From NCBI GenBank assembly GCA_033764095.1, contig JANRJF010000396.1, forward strand, positions 1 through 5,644: 5,644 nucleotides of DNA, in the 5' to 3' direction. Both the position numbers and the translations under genes were made by a program. Origin of the DNA: JBDTMT01 sp033764095 (GTDB lineage Bacteria > Desulfobacterota > Binatia > HRBIN30 > CADEER01). The notes under the pieces are model-generated. The model had not been told where the DNA came from. It was given only the letters and a program-made list of their open reading frames with translations, and did no database searches. Position 1 is the first letter of the stretch; each line of letters starts with the position of its first letter. This document shows, in pieces, positions 1 to 5,644 of the stretch.

Positions 1-1
1 C

Positions 2-1372
2 CGCGCCGCGGCGCGCCTGCTGGCGACGCGCGGCGCGCGCGTGCGCGTCGCCGAACGCGCCGCCGGCGCGCAGCGCGATCCGCAGTGGCCGACGGCGGTC
101 GAACTGGTGAGCGGCGACGACCAGGCGCCGGCGCTGCTCGACGGCATCGGCCTGGTGGTGCCGAGCCCCGGCGTGCCGCACGACCATCCGCTCCTCGCCG
201 CCGCGGTCAGCCGCGGCCTGCCGGTGTGGAGCGAGATCGAGCTGGCGGCGCGCTGGCTCACCTGCCCGGTGCTGGCGATCACCGGGACCAACGGCAAGAG
301 CACCGTCACCACGCTGATCGGCGCGATGCTCGCCGCCAGCGGTCAGCGCGTGTTCGTCGGCGGCAACCTCGGCACGCCGTTGTCGGAAGCGGGGCTCGAT
401 CCGGCGCCGTGGGACGCGGCGGTGGCCGAGGTGTCGAGCTTCCAGCTCGAGTGGGTGCCGAGCTTCCGGCCGCGCGTCGCGGTGCTGCTCAATCTGACGC
501 CCGATCACCAGGACCGCTATCCGAACCCGGCCGACTACGGCGCCGCCAAGGCCAACCTGCTGCGCCATCAGGACGCCGGCGACGTCGCGGTGCTGAATCG
601 CGACGACGCCTGGGTGTGGGAGCAGCGCCGCCACACGCGCGCCACGGTGTTGTCGTTCGGCCGCGGGCCGGTCGAGTTCGGCACCTACCTCGACGGCGAC
701 GACGCGGTGGTGTGGGGGGCCGGGCAGCCGCAGCGCTACGACCTGCGCGAGAGCCCGCTGGTCGGCGCGCACAACCGCGAGAATCTGCTCGCTGCGATCA
801 CCGCCGCCAGCGCCTGGGGCACGCCGCCCGAGGCCATCCGCGCCGGGCTGCGCACCACCGCGGGCCTGCCGCACCGGCTGCAGCTGGTCGGCGAGCGACG
901 CGGCGTGCGCTGGTACGACGACTCCAAGGCGACCAACGTCGGCGCGGTGGAGAAGTCGCTCGACAGCTTCGACGGCGGCATCGTGCTGCTGCTCGGCGGC
1001 TACGACAAGGGCGGCGACTTCGCCGCGCTGGCGCCGCGCCTCGGCCGCGTCGCGCAGCTCATCTGCTTCGGCAAGGCCGGCCCGTCGATCGCCGCGCAAC
1101 TCGGCGCCGCCGCCGGTGCGCGCGTCGTGCCGACGCTCGCCGCCGCCGTCGAGCGCGCCGCCGCGCTGGCGCGACCCGGCCAGGTGGTGGTGCTGGCGCC
1201 CGGCTGCGCCAGCTTCGACGAGTTCCGCGACTACGCCCAGCGCGGCGACACCTTCCGCGCCCTGGTCGACGCACTTCCCCCCTTCGACAAAGGCGGGTCG
1301 GCTCCCCCCTTTGAACAAGGGGGCCCGATTCCCCCCTTTGAAAAAGGGGGGTCAGGGGGGATTTCCCAATGA
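2..1372 (+). CDS. murD: UDP-N-acetylmuramoylalanine--D-glutamate ligase MurD, 5'-partial, with repeat-encoded C-terminal tail
   Basis: Cytoplasmic ATP-dependent ligase that adds D-glutamate to UDP-MurNAc-L-Ala. The frame is open from base 2, so the gene begins upstream; the GTG at 41 is internal, because the codons before it read as the normal N-terminal helix (AAARLLATRGARV). Of 456 visible residues, the ATP-binding P-loop GTNGKST has its Lys at visible residue 99 (Lys115 in E. coli, so about 15 residues are missing). Then follow EVSSFQLE, the central-domain TPDHQDRY, HNRENLLAA, GLPHRLQLV, the C-terminal-domain DDSKATN (Lys at visible 309), LLLGGYDKGGDF and APGCASFDEFRDYAQRG. The family normally ends near RALVDAL. 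Here about 31 further residues follow, encoded by a tandem repeat (PPFDKGGSA, PPFEQGGPI, PPFEKGGSG, then GISQ). The TGA at 1370 overlaps the ATG at 1369. Identity is secure; that the tail is an add-on is inference. Confidence 0.97.
   Translation, partial: RAAARLLATRGARVRVAERAAGAQRDPQWPTAVELVSGDDQAPALLDGIGLVVPSPGVPHDHPLLAAAVSRGLPVWSEIELAARWLTCPVLAITGTNGKSTVTTLIGAMLAASGQRVFVGGNLGTPLSEAGLDPAPWDAAVAEVSSFQLEWVPSFRPRVAVLLNLTPDHQDRYPNPADYGAAKANLLRHQDAGDVAVLNRDDAWVWEQRRHTRATVLSFGRGPVEFGTYLDGDDAVVWGAGQPQRYDLRESPLVGAHNRENLLAAITAASAWGTPPEAIRAGLRTTAGLPHRLQLVGERRGVRWYDDSKATNVGAVEKSLDSFDGGIVLLLGGYDKGGDFAALAPRLGRVAQLICFGKAGPSIAAQLGAAAGARVVPTLAAAVERAAALARPGQVVVLAPGCASFDEFRDYAQRGDTFRALVDALPPFDKGGSAPPFEQGGPIPPFEKGGSGGISQ
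1274..1367. repeat. Three tandem 27-bp palindromic C6/G6 repeat units inside the murD 3' end
   Basis: The C6 tracts begin at 1277, 1304 and 1331, an exact 27-bp period, so the murD frame is kept (nine codons per unit). Each unit is an inverted repeat. Unit 3 has a perfect 9-bp stem: CCCCCCTTT at 1331-1339, loop GAA, AAAGGGGGG at 1343-1351. Unit 2 has a 7-bp stem (1305-1311 with 1317-1323, loop TGAAC). Unit 1 has a similar stem with one C-C mismatch (1278-1284 with 1290-1297). Unit 3 is followed by TCAGGGGGGATTTCCC. The local A-rich and G-run composition differs sharply from the flanking coding sequence. From memory, C5-6 TTTN AAAGGGGG elements are dispersed in many bacterial genomes, often as tandem copies and often mistranslated as PPFxKGG peptides; I could not search to confirm the family. 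Confidence 0.88.
1354..1360 (+). promoter_or_regulatory. Possible ribosome binding site for the ftsW start at 1369, supplied by the repeat
   Basis: AGGGGGG lies 8 nt before the ATG at 1369. It is a G-rich but not canonical Shine-Dalgarno sequence and belongs to the terminal part of the 1274-1367 repeat. It can also pair with any of the upstream C6 tracts, so its availability may depend on ribosomes translating the end of murD. Weak support on its own. Confidence 0.35.
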
Positions 1373-2508
1373 ACCGATTGCGCCCCCTCAGCCGCCTGCA
1401 GGAACGCGTCATGATGCCGCGCCTGACGCGGCCGGACATCTGGCTGCTCTCGGCGGTGGCCGGCCTGCTCGGCTTCGGCACGGTCATGGTGTTCAACGTC
1501 AGCTACTTCCTCGCCGACGCGCGCTACGGCGACCCGTATCTCTTCTTCCGCAAGCATCTGATCTCGGTGGCGATCGGCATCGGCATCATGGTGCTGGTCT
1601 CGCGCCTGCGCCTGGAGATGCTGGAGAAGTGGGCCGGCCTGACGCTGCCGCTGTGCCTGCTGGCGCTGCTCGCGGTGATCACGCCCGGCATCGGCGCCGA
1701 GCGCGGCGGCGCGCAGCGCTGGATCGCACTCGGCGGCTTCAGCCTGCAGCCGTCGGAGTTCGTCAAGCTGGGCGTCGTGCTCTTCCTGGCGCGCTGGATC
1801 AGCCGCCATCGCGAGCGCATGCCGAGCTTCATCGACGGCGTGCTGCCGGCGCTCATGTGCGTCGGACTGGTCTGCGCGTTGATCCTCAGCCAGCCCGACT
1901 TCGGCACCACGGTGATCGTCGGCACGCTGGCGCTGCTCATGCTGTTCGTCGGCGGCGCGCGCCCGGCGCACGTCGGCGGCCTGGTGCTGATCGGCCTCGC
2001 CGGCATGGTGCTGGCCGTGCAGGTGGCGCCCTACCGCATGCGCCGCCTGCTCGCCTTTCTCGACCCCTTCCAGCACAGCCAGGACAGCGGCTTCCAGCTG
2101 GTGCAGTCGCTGCTCGCCTTCGGCTCCGGCGGCGCCACCGGCGTCGGCCTCGGGCAGAGCAAGCAGAAGATGCTGTTCCTGCCCGAGGCGCACACCGACT
2201 TCATCTTCGCGCTGGTCGGCGAGGAGCTCGGGCTGATCGGCGCGCTGCTGGTGCTGGCGCTGTTCGTCGTCGTCGCGGTGCGCGGCTTTCGCATCGCCGC
2301 CAGACACCCCGATCCGTTCGCAAGTCTGCTCGCTTTTGGACTGACCGCAGTGCTAGTGCTCAGCGCGGTGGTGAACATCGGGGTGGTGTTGGGCGTGTTG
2401 CCTACCAAGGGATTGCCGCTGCCGTTCATCAGCTACGGCGGCTCGGCGCTGCTGGCGACCATGATCGAGGTCGGGTTGCTCTCGGCGCTGTCGCGCATGA
2501 CGGGTTGA
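1369..2508 (+). CDS. ftsW: Septal peptidoglycan glycosyltransferase FtsW (SEDS family)
   Basis: Inner-membrane SEDS protein that polymerises lipid II into septal glycan strands, working with a class B penicillin-binding protein. The 379 residues show about ten hydrophobic segments (roughly 24-47, 63-80, 88-107, 130-145, 156-176, 180-197, 201-220, 289-306, 322-347, 361-375). SEDS motifs are present: LQPSEFVKLG (Glu130), SQPDFGTT (Asp177), SGFQLVQSLLAFGSGG, GVGLGQSKQK, PEAHTDFIFALVGEELG with the putative catalytic Asp277, and GLPLPFISYGGSALL near the C-terminus. The ATG at 1369 overlaps the murD stop by 4 nt. A second start, ATG 1411, has AGGA at 1400-1403 with ideal 7-nt spacing; it gives MMPRLTRPDIW just before the first membrane segment and lies outside the repeat, so it may be the ancestral and main start. 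Both leave a short cytoplasmic N-terminus. A codon-atypical patch lies at 2287-2412. Confidence 0.96.
   Translation: MNRLRPLSRLQERVMMPRLTRPDIWLLSAVAGLLGFGTVMVFNVSYFLADARYGDPYLFFRKHLISVAIGIGIMVLVSRLRLEMLEKWAGLTLPLCLLALLAVITPGIGAERGGAQRWIALGGFSLQPSEFVKLGVVLFLARWISRHRERMPSFIDGVLPALMCVGLVCALILSQPDFGTTVIVGTLALLMLFVGGARPAHVGGLVLIGLAGMVLAVQVAPYRMRRLLAFLDPFQHSQDSGFQLVQSLLAFGSGGATGVGLGQSKQKMLFLPEAHTDFIFALVGEELGLIGALLVLALFVVVAVRGFRIAARHPDPFASLLAFGLTAVLVLSAVVNIGVVLGVLPTKGLPLPFISYGGSALLATMIEVGLLSALSRMTG
1400..1403 (+). promoter_or_regulatory. Shine-Dalgarno AGGA for alternative ftsW start at 1411
   Basis: AGGA is followed by 7 nt and then ATGATG at 1411. It is better spaced and closer to consensus than the G-run before 1369, and it lies in sequence of normal composition downstream of the repeat. 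If used, FtsW would be 365 residues long. Confidence 0.5.
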
Positions 2509-2510
2509 GG

Positions 2511-3593
2511 ATGCGGATGATCGTGGCGGGGGGCGGAACAGGCGGGCATCTCTTCCCCGGGCTCGCGGTGGCCGAACAGTGGGCCGGCGCGGACGCGTCC
2601 TCCGTCCTGTTCGTCGGCAGCACCTTCGGCATCGAGGCGCGCGTCATCCCGCAGACGCGCTTCGCCTTCCGCCCGATTCCGATCCGCGGCCTGCGCGGGC
2701 GCGGCTGGCGCGGCGCGCTGGAGCTCGCCGGCCAGCTGCCGGCGGCGTTGCTGAACGCCTGGCGCATCCTCGGCGAGTCGGGCGCCGACCTGGTGCTCGG
2801 CGTCGGCGGCTACGCCTCGTTCCCGGTCGTCGCCGCGGCGTGGCTGCGCCGCGTGCCGACCGTGCTGCTGGAGCAGAACGCCCACCCCGGGCTCGCCAAC
2901 CGCGTGCTCGGGCGATTGGCGCGGCGCGTCTGCACCACCTTCGAGGCCGCCAACACCTACTTCCCCGCCAGCCGCGTCGTGCTCACCGGCAACCCGGTGC
3001 GCGCCTTCGCCAGCGCCGCCGGCGTCGCACCGCACCGCGGCTTCACGCTGCTCGCCTTCGGCGGCAGCCAGGGCGCGCGGCGGCTGAACCAGGCGCTGGC
3101 CGACGCCGCACCGACGCTGCGCGCCGCGATCCCCGACCTGCGCGTCGTGCATCAGACCGGCGCCGCCGATCGCGACGCGCTCGCCGCGCGCTGGGCGGCG
3201 GCGGGCGTCGATGCCGACGTGCGGCCGTTCATCGACGACATGGGCGCTGCCTACGCCGCCGCCGATCTGGTCGTCTGCCGCTCCGGCGCGACCACCGTCG
3301 CCGAGCTCACCGCGCTCGGCAAGGCGGCGATCCTGGTGCCCTATCCGTTCGCCGCCGACGACCATCAGCGCGCCAACGCCAGCGTCCTGGCGGAGCGCGG
3401 CGCGGCGGTACTGGTGCTCGACCAGGAGTGCAGCGGCGAGCGCCTCGCGGCGGAGGTGCTGGCGCTGGCCGGCGACCGCGGGCGGTTGCAGGCGATGGGG
3501 GAGGCGGCGCGGCAACTCGGCAGGCCCGATGCCGCGGCGCGCGTGGTGGCGACCTGCCGGGAAGTGGCAGGCGGAGGAGGGGAGGGGGCATGA
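2511..3593 (+). CDS. murG: UDP-GlcNAc:lipid I N-acetylglucosaminyltransferase MurG
   Basis: GT-B fold glycosyltransferase, peripheral on the cytoplasmic membrane face, which transfers GlcNAc from UDP-GlcNAc to lipid I to form lipid II, the substrate of FtsW. The 360 residues match the family length. The N-terminal domain opens with the G-loop GGGTGGHLFPG (residues 7-17), followed by IRGLRGRG, VLGVGGYASFP, LLEQNAHPGLANRVL and LTGNPVR. The C-terminal UDP-GlcNAc-binding domain has FGGSQGARRLNQ, FIDDMGAAYAAADLVVCRSG, ATTVAE with Glu265 in the position of the nucleotide-sugar-binding Glu, then VPYPFAADDHQRANA. The ATG at 2511 follows the ftsW stop by 2 nt and gives the usual short lead before the first strand. 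ATG 2517 is an alternative, with GAGG 6 nt upstream, and would remove only two residues. The close spacing implies translation coupled to ftsW. Confidence 0.97.
   Translation: MRMIVAGGGTGGHLFPGLAVAEQWAGADASSVLFVGSTFGIEARVIPQTRFAFRPIPIRGLRGRGWRGALELAGQLPAALLNAWRILGESGADLVLGVGGYASFPVVAAAWLRRVPTVLLEQNAHPGLANRVLGRLARRVCTTFEAANTYFPASRVVLTGNPVRAFASAAGVAPHRGFTLLAFGGSQGARRLNQALADAAPTLRAAIPDLRVVHQTGAADRDALAARWAAAGVDADVRPFIDDMGAAYAAADLVVCRSGATTVAELTALGKAAILVPYPFAADDHQRANASVLAERGAAVLVLDQECSGERLAAEVLALAGDRGRLQAMGEAARQLGRPDAAARVVATCREVAGGGGEGA
3573..3585 (+). promoter_or_regulatory. Strong Shine-Dalgarno for murC inside the murG 3' end
   Basis: A purine-rich run GGAGGAGGGGAGG precedes the murC ATG at 3590. 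AGGAGG at 3575-3580 sits 9 nt from the start and GGAGG at 3581-3585 sits 4 nt away. The run also encodes the Gly/Glu-rich end of MurG. It fixes the murC start at 3590 and suggests that murC is translated well in its own right as well as through the ATGA overlap. Confidence 0.75.
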
Positions 3594-4999
3594 CCAAGCT
3601 GTTCAACGAACCGCGGCGCGTCCACTTCGTCGGCATCGGCGGCGTCGGCATGAGCGGTATCGCCGAGGTGCTGCTCACGCTCGGCCACCGCGTCAGCGGC
3701 TCGGACATGTCGGAGAGCGACGCAACCCGCCGGCTGGTGAGCCGCGGCGCGACCGTCACCATCGGCCACCGCGGCGAGGCGGTGCAGGCCGACGTCGACG
3801 TGGTCGTCATCTCCTCGGCGGTGAAGTACTCGAACCCCGAGGTCGCGCAGGCGCGCGCGCTCAAGATCCCGGTCATCCCGCGCGCCGAGATGCTGGCCGA
3901 GCTGATGCGGCTCAAGTACGGCATCGCCGTCGCCGGCACGCACGGCAAGACCACCACCACCTCGCTGATCGCCGCCATCCTGGCGCGCGCCGGGCTCGAC
4001 CCGACCACCGTCATCGGCGGCAAGGTGCACGGCATGGGCACCAACGCGCGGCTCGGCCAGGGCGAGCTGCTGGTCGCCGAGGCGGACGAGAGCGACGGCA
4101 CCTTCCTGATGCTCTCGCCGGTCATCGGGGTGGTGACCAACATCGATCCCGAGCACCTCGACTACTACGGCGACATGGACCGCGTCCGCGCCGCCTACCT
4201 GGAGTTCATGAACCGCGTGCCGTTCTACGGCGTCAGCGTGCTGTGCCTGGACAGCGTCAACGTCCGCTCGCTGCTGCCGCAGGTGCGCAAGCGGGTCATC
4301 ACCTACGGCACCACCGACGACTGCGACTACGTCGCGCGCGACCTGTGCGTCATCGGCATGGAGACGATGTGCGAAGTGGTGCGCAACGGCGAGGTGCTCG
4401 GCACGCTGCGCCTGCGCCTGCCCGGCCGTCACCACGCGCTCAACGCCGTCGCCGCGATTGCCGTCACCACGCAGCTCGGCGTGCCGTTCGAGGTCGCGGC
4501 CGAGGCGCTCGGCGAGTTCGGCGGCATCCACCGCCGCTTCGAGCTGTGCGGCGAGGCCGGCGGTGTCATGGTGGTGAGCGACTACGGCCATCACCCGGCC
4601 GAGATCCGCGCCACCCTGGCGGCGGCGCGCGAGGGCTTCGGCCGCCGCCTGGTGGTGTGCTTCCAGCCGCACCGGTTCACCCGCACGCGCGACCTGTTCG
4701 GCGAGTTTCTCGACGCCTTCGACGCCGCCGATCACCTGGTGCTGACCGATATCTACGCCGCCGGCGAGGAGCCGGTGGACGGGCTGAGTGGCGAGGTGCT
4801 GTTCTGGGCGCTCAAGCGGCGCGGCCACCTCGAGGTGTCGTACGTCCCGAAGCGCGACGACCTGGTCAGCGAGCTGAAGCCGCTGCTGCAGGTCGGCGAC
4901 CTGGTCGTCGTGCTCGGTGCCGGCAACATTCACGGCGTCGCCGAAGAGCTGGTGCACAGCCTGATCGGCGCGCACCAGCAGACATGGACGATGCAGTAG
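3590..4999 (+). CDS. murC: UDP-N-acetylmuramate--L-alanine ligase MurC
   Basis: Cytoplasmic ATP-dependent ligase that adds L-alanine to UDP-MurNAc, the first amino acid of the peptide stem. The 469 residues are close to the usual length and all three Mur ligase domains are present. The N-terminal UDP-binding Rossmann domain shows VHFVGIGGVGMSGIAEVL. The central ATPase domain has GTHGKTTTT (Lys120), EADESDGTF (164-171) and NIDPEHLDYYGD (His189). The C-terminal domain has GRHHALNAVAA, GIHRRFEL, DYGHHPAEIRATL, FQPHRFTRT and VLGAGNIHGVAEEL. The residue before DYGHHP is Ser330, where many MurC proteins have Asp; MurE also lacks a second Asp here, so I read this as tolerated variation. The ATG lies in an ATGA overlap with the murG stop, with a strong Shine-Dalgarno. 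murB follows within 8 nt. Confidence 0.98.
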   Translation: MTKLFNEPRRVHFVGIGGVGMSGIAEVLLTLGHRVSGSDMSESDATRRLVSRGATVTIGHRGEAVQADVDVVVISSAVKYSNPEVAQARALKIPVIPRAEMLAELMRLKYGIAVAGTHGKTTTTSLIAAILARAGLDPTTVIGGKVHGMGTNARLGQGELLVAEADESDGTFLMLSPVIGVVTNIDPEHLDYYGDMDRVRAAYLEFMNRVPFYGVSVLCLDSVNVRSLLPQVRKRVITYGTTDDCDYVARDLCVIGMETMCEVVRNGEVLGTLRLRLPGRHHALNAVAAIAVTTQLGVPFEVAAEALGEFGGIHRRFELCGEAGGVMVVSDYGHHPAEIRATLAAAREGFGRRLVVCFQPHRFTRTRDLFGEFLDAFDAADHLVLTDIYAAGEEPVDGLSGEVLFWALKRRGHLEVSYVPKRDDLVSELKPLLQVGDLVVVLGAGNIHGVAEELVHSLIGAHQQTWTMQ

Positions 5000-5003
5000 G
5001 GGG
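4998..5003 (+). promoter_or_regulatory. Probable ribosome binding site for murB start at 5008
   Basis: AGGGGG overlaps the murC TAG stop and lies 4 nt before GTG 5008; its AGG core is 7 nt away. The competing ATG at 4984 has no purine-rich Shine-Dalgarno in the 15 bases before it (GCGCACCAGCAGAC). This favours 5008 as the murB start, moderately. Confidence 0.5.
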
Positions 5004-5007
5004 CCCC

Positions 5008-5644
5008 GTGCGCAGTTGGCTTCGCGACCGCTTCGGCGACCGCGTGCGGTTCGCCGAGCCGCTCAGCCGCCACACCTCGTTCCGCATCGGCGGTCCCGCC
5101 GACGCCTGGCTCGAGGTGGCGGACGCCGCCGAGCTCTGCGACGTGCTGCGCGCCGCCCGCACGCACGGCGTGCCGTGGTCGGTGCTCGGCATTGGCACCA
5201 ACGTGCTGGTCGCCGACCGCGGCGTGCGCGGCCTGGTGCTCAAGCTCGGTCGCGGCCTCGGCCGCTTCGACTGGCGGCCGGACGGCGATGGCTGGGCGGT
5301 GCGCGCCGGCGCGGCGGCGCCGTTCAAGAAGCTGGTGATGGACGCGGCGGCGCGCGGCCTCTCGGGCCTGGAGTTCGCCGAGGGCATCCCGGGCTCGATC
5401 GGCGGCGGCCTGCTGATGAACGCCGGCGCCTTCGGCGGCGAGATCAGCCACTGCTGCACGGCGATCGTGGTCGTCGATCCCGAGCACGGCGAGCGCGTGC
5501 TGCCCAAGGCGGAGTTGCGCTTCGGCTATCGGCGCTTCGACCTGCCCGCCGATCACGTCGTGACGCACGTCGACTTCCACCTGCAGCCCGGCGAGCCGGC
5601 GGCGATCCGCGCCGTCATGGCCGAGGCCAAGCGCAAGCGCGACA
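5008..5644 (+). CDS. murB: UDP-N-acetylenolpyruvoylglucosamine reductase MurB, 3'-partial
   Basis: FAD- and NADPH-dependent cytoplasmic enzyme that reduces UDP-GlcNAc-enolpyruvate to UDP-MurNAc, the substrate of the MurC encoded just upstream. About 212 residues are visible of the roughly 300 usual. The N-terminal half carries PLSRHTSFRIGGPADAW, the FAD-binding GIGTNVLVAD (from residue 61, usually GxGSNxLV), GLEFAEGIPGSIGG (GIPGS from residue 126), LMNAGAFGGE and FGYRR with Tyr174 and Arg175, the Arg matching the catalytic-site YR motif. The window ends after AEAKRKRD, where the family leads into its C-terminal domain; the Ser and Glu active-site residues lie beyond the window. I chose GTG 5008 for its ribosome binding site and compact N-terminus. 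ATG 4984 in the same frame would add eight residues and overlap murC by 16 nt. Confidence 0.95.
   Translation, partial: MRSWLRDRFGDRVRFAEPLSRHTSFRIGGPADAWLEVADAAELCDVLRAARTHGVPWSVLGIGTNVLVADRGVRGLVLKLGRGLGRFDWRPDGDGWAVRAGAAAPFKKLVMDAAARGLSGLEFAEGIPGSIGGGLLMNAGAFGGEISHCCTAIVVVDPEHGERVLPKAELRFGYRRFDLPADHVVTHVDFHLQPGEPAAIRAVMAEAKRKRD

Noticed and set aside
41..43. GTG at 41 as the true start of murD
   Set aside because: In-frame codons upstream back to base 2 encode the expected MurD N-terminal helix, and a start at 41 would cut away the N-terminal nucleotide-binding fold.
1295..1360. Four G-tracts (1295, 1319, 1346, 1355) as a G-quadruplex
   Set aside because: The first two loops are about 21-22 nt, too long for a convincing quadruplex, and the C6 tracts offer competing stable duplexes.
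1331..1367. The strong 9-bp hairpin as a rho-independent terminator between murD and ftsW
   Set aside because: No T-tract follows the stem (TCAGGGGGGATTT comes next), it lies inside the murD coding sequence, and it is in the middle of a coupled operon. Two weaker copies precede it, which fits a repeat better.
2336..2358. Internal promoter in the lower-GC ftsW patch (TTGGAC and GCTAGT resemble -35 and -10)
   Set aside because: The spacing is only 11 nt and both elements match the consensus poorly. Nothing else supports a promoter here.
1116..2510. Plus-strand frame that runs in the wrong frame across the murD end and ftsW into murG
   Set aside because: Only the part from 2511 is a real protein (MurG). 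The upstream part is Arg/Ala/Pro-rich out-of-frame reading of murD and ftsW.
3365..4975. Very long open frame on the minus strand opposite murG and murC, with others opposite ftsW and murB
   Set aside because: High-GC coding DNA leaves long stop-free frames on the opposite strand. The translation is rich in Ala, Arg, His, Asp and Gln with no recognisable domain, and the plus strand encodes complete conserved enzymes here.

Overview
The window is a very GC-rich stretch of the conserved division and cell wall (dcw) cluster of a Gram-negative-type bacterium. All five genes lie on the plus strand, in the order murD (5' end missing), ftsW, murG, murC, murB (3' end missing). Third codon positions are almost all G or C. 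murB directly after murC (where E. coli has ddlB) is an arrangement I associate with deltaproteobacteria and their relatives, and with some other proteobacteria. The taxonomic guess is weak; I cannot name a genus.

Layout. Positions 2-1372 hold MurD, lacking roughly its first 15 residues, with an unusual repeat-encoded C-terminal tail. FtsW (1369-2508) overlaps it by 4 nt. MurG (2511-3593) starts two bases after the ftsW stop. MurC (3590-4999) overlaps murG by 4 nt. MurB (probable GTG at 5008) starts 8 nt after the murC stop and runs off the window. There is no non-coding gap above about 10 nt and no visible promoter, terminator, RNA gene, CRISPR or transposase gene. The block reads as one translationally coupled operon segment whose promoter lies upstream of the window.

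How the genes work together. MurB and MurC make UDP-MurNAc and UDP-MurNAc-L-Ala. MurD adds D-Glu in the cytoplasm. MurG adds GlcNAc to lipid I to give lipid II at the inner membrane face. FtsW polymerises lipid II at the septum. The products therefore cover several steps of one pathway.

What stands out. The murD-ftsW junction carries three tandem 27-bp units of a C6...G6 hairpin-forming repeat. It is translated as a nine-residue repeat at the end of MurD, and it supplies a possible ribosome binding site and start for ftsW. A second, smaller oddity is a patch near the end of ftsW with codon use unlike its surroundings. I see no new defence, mobile or biosynthetic system; the rest is ordinary core-genome sequence.
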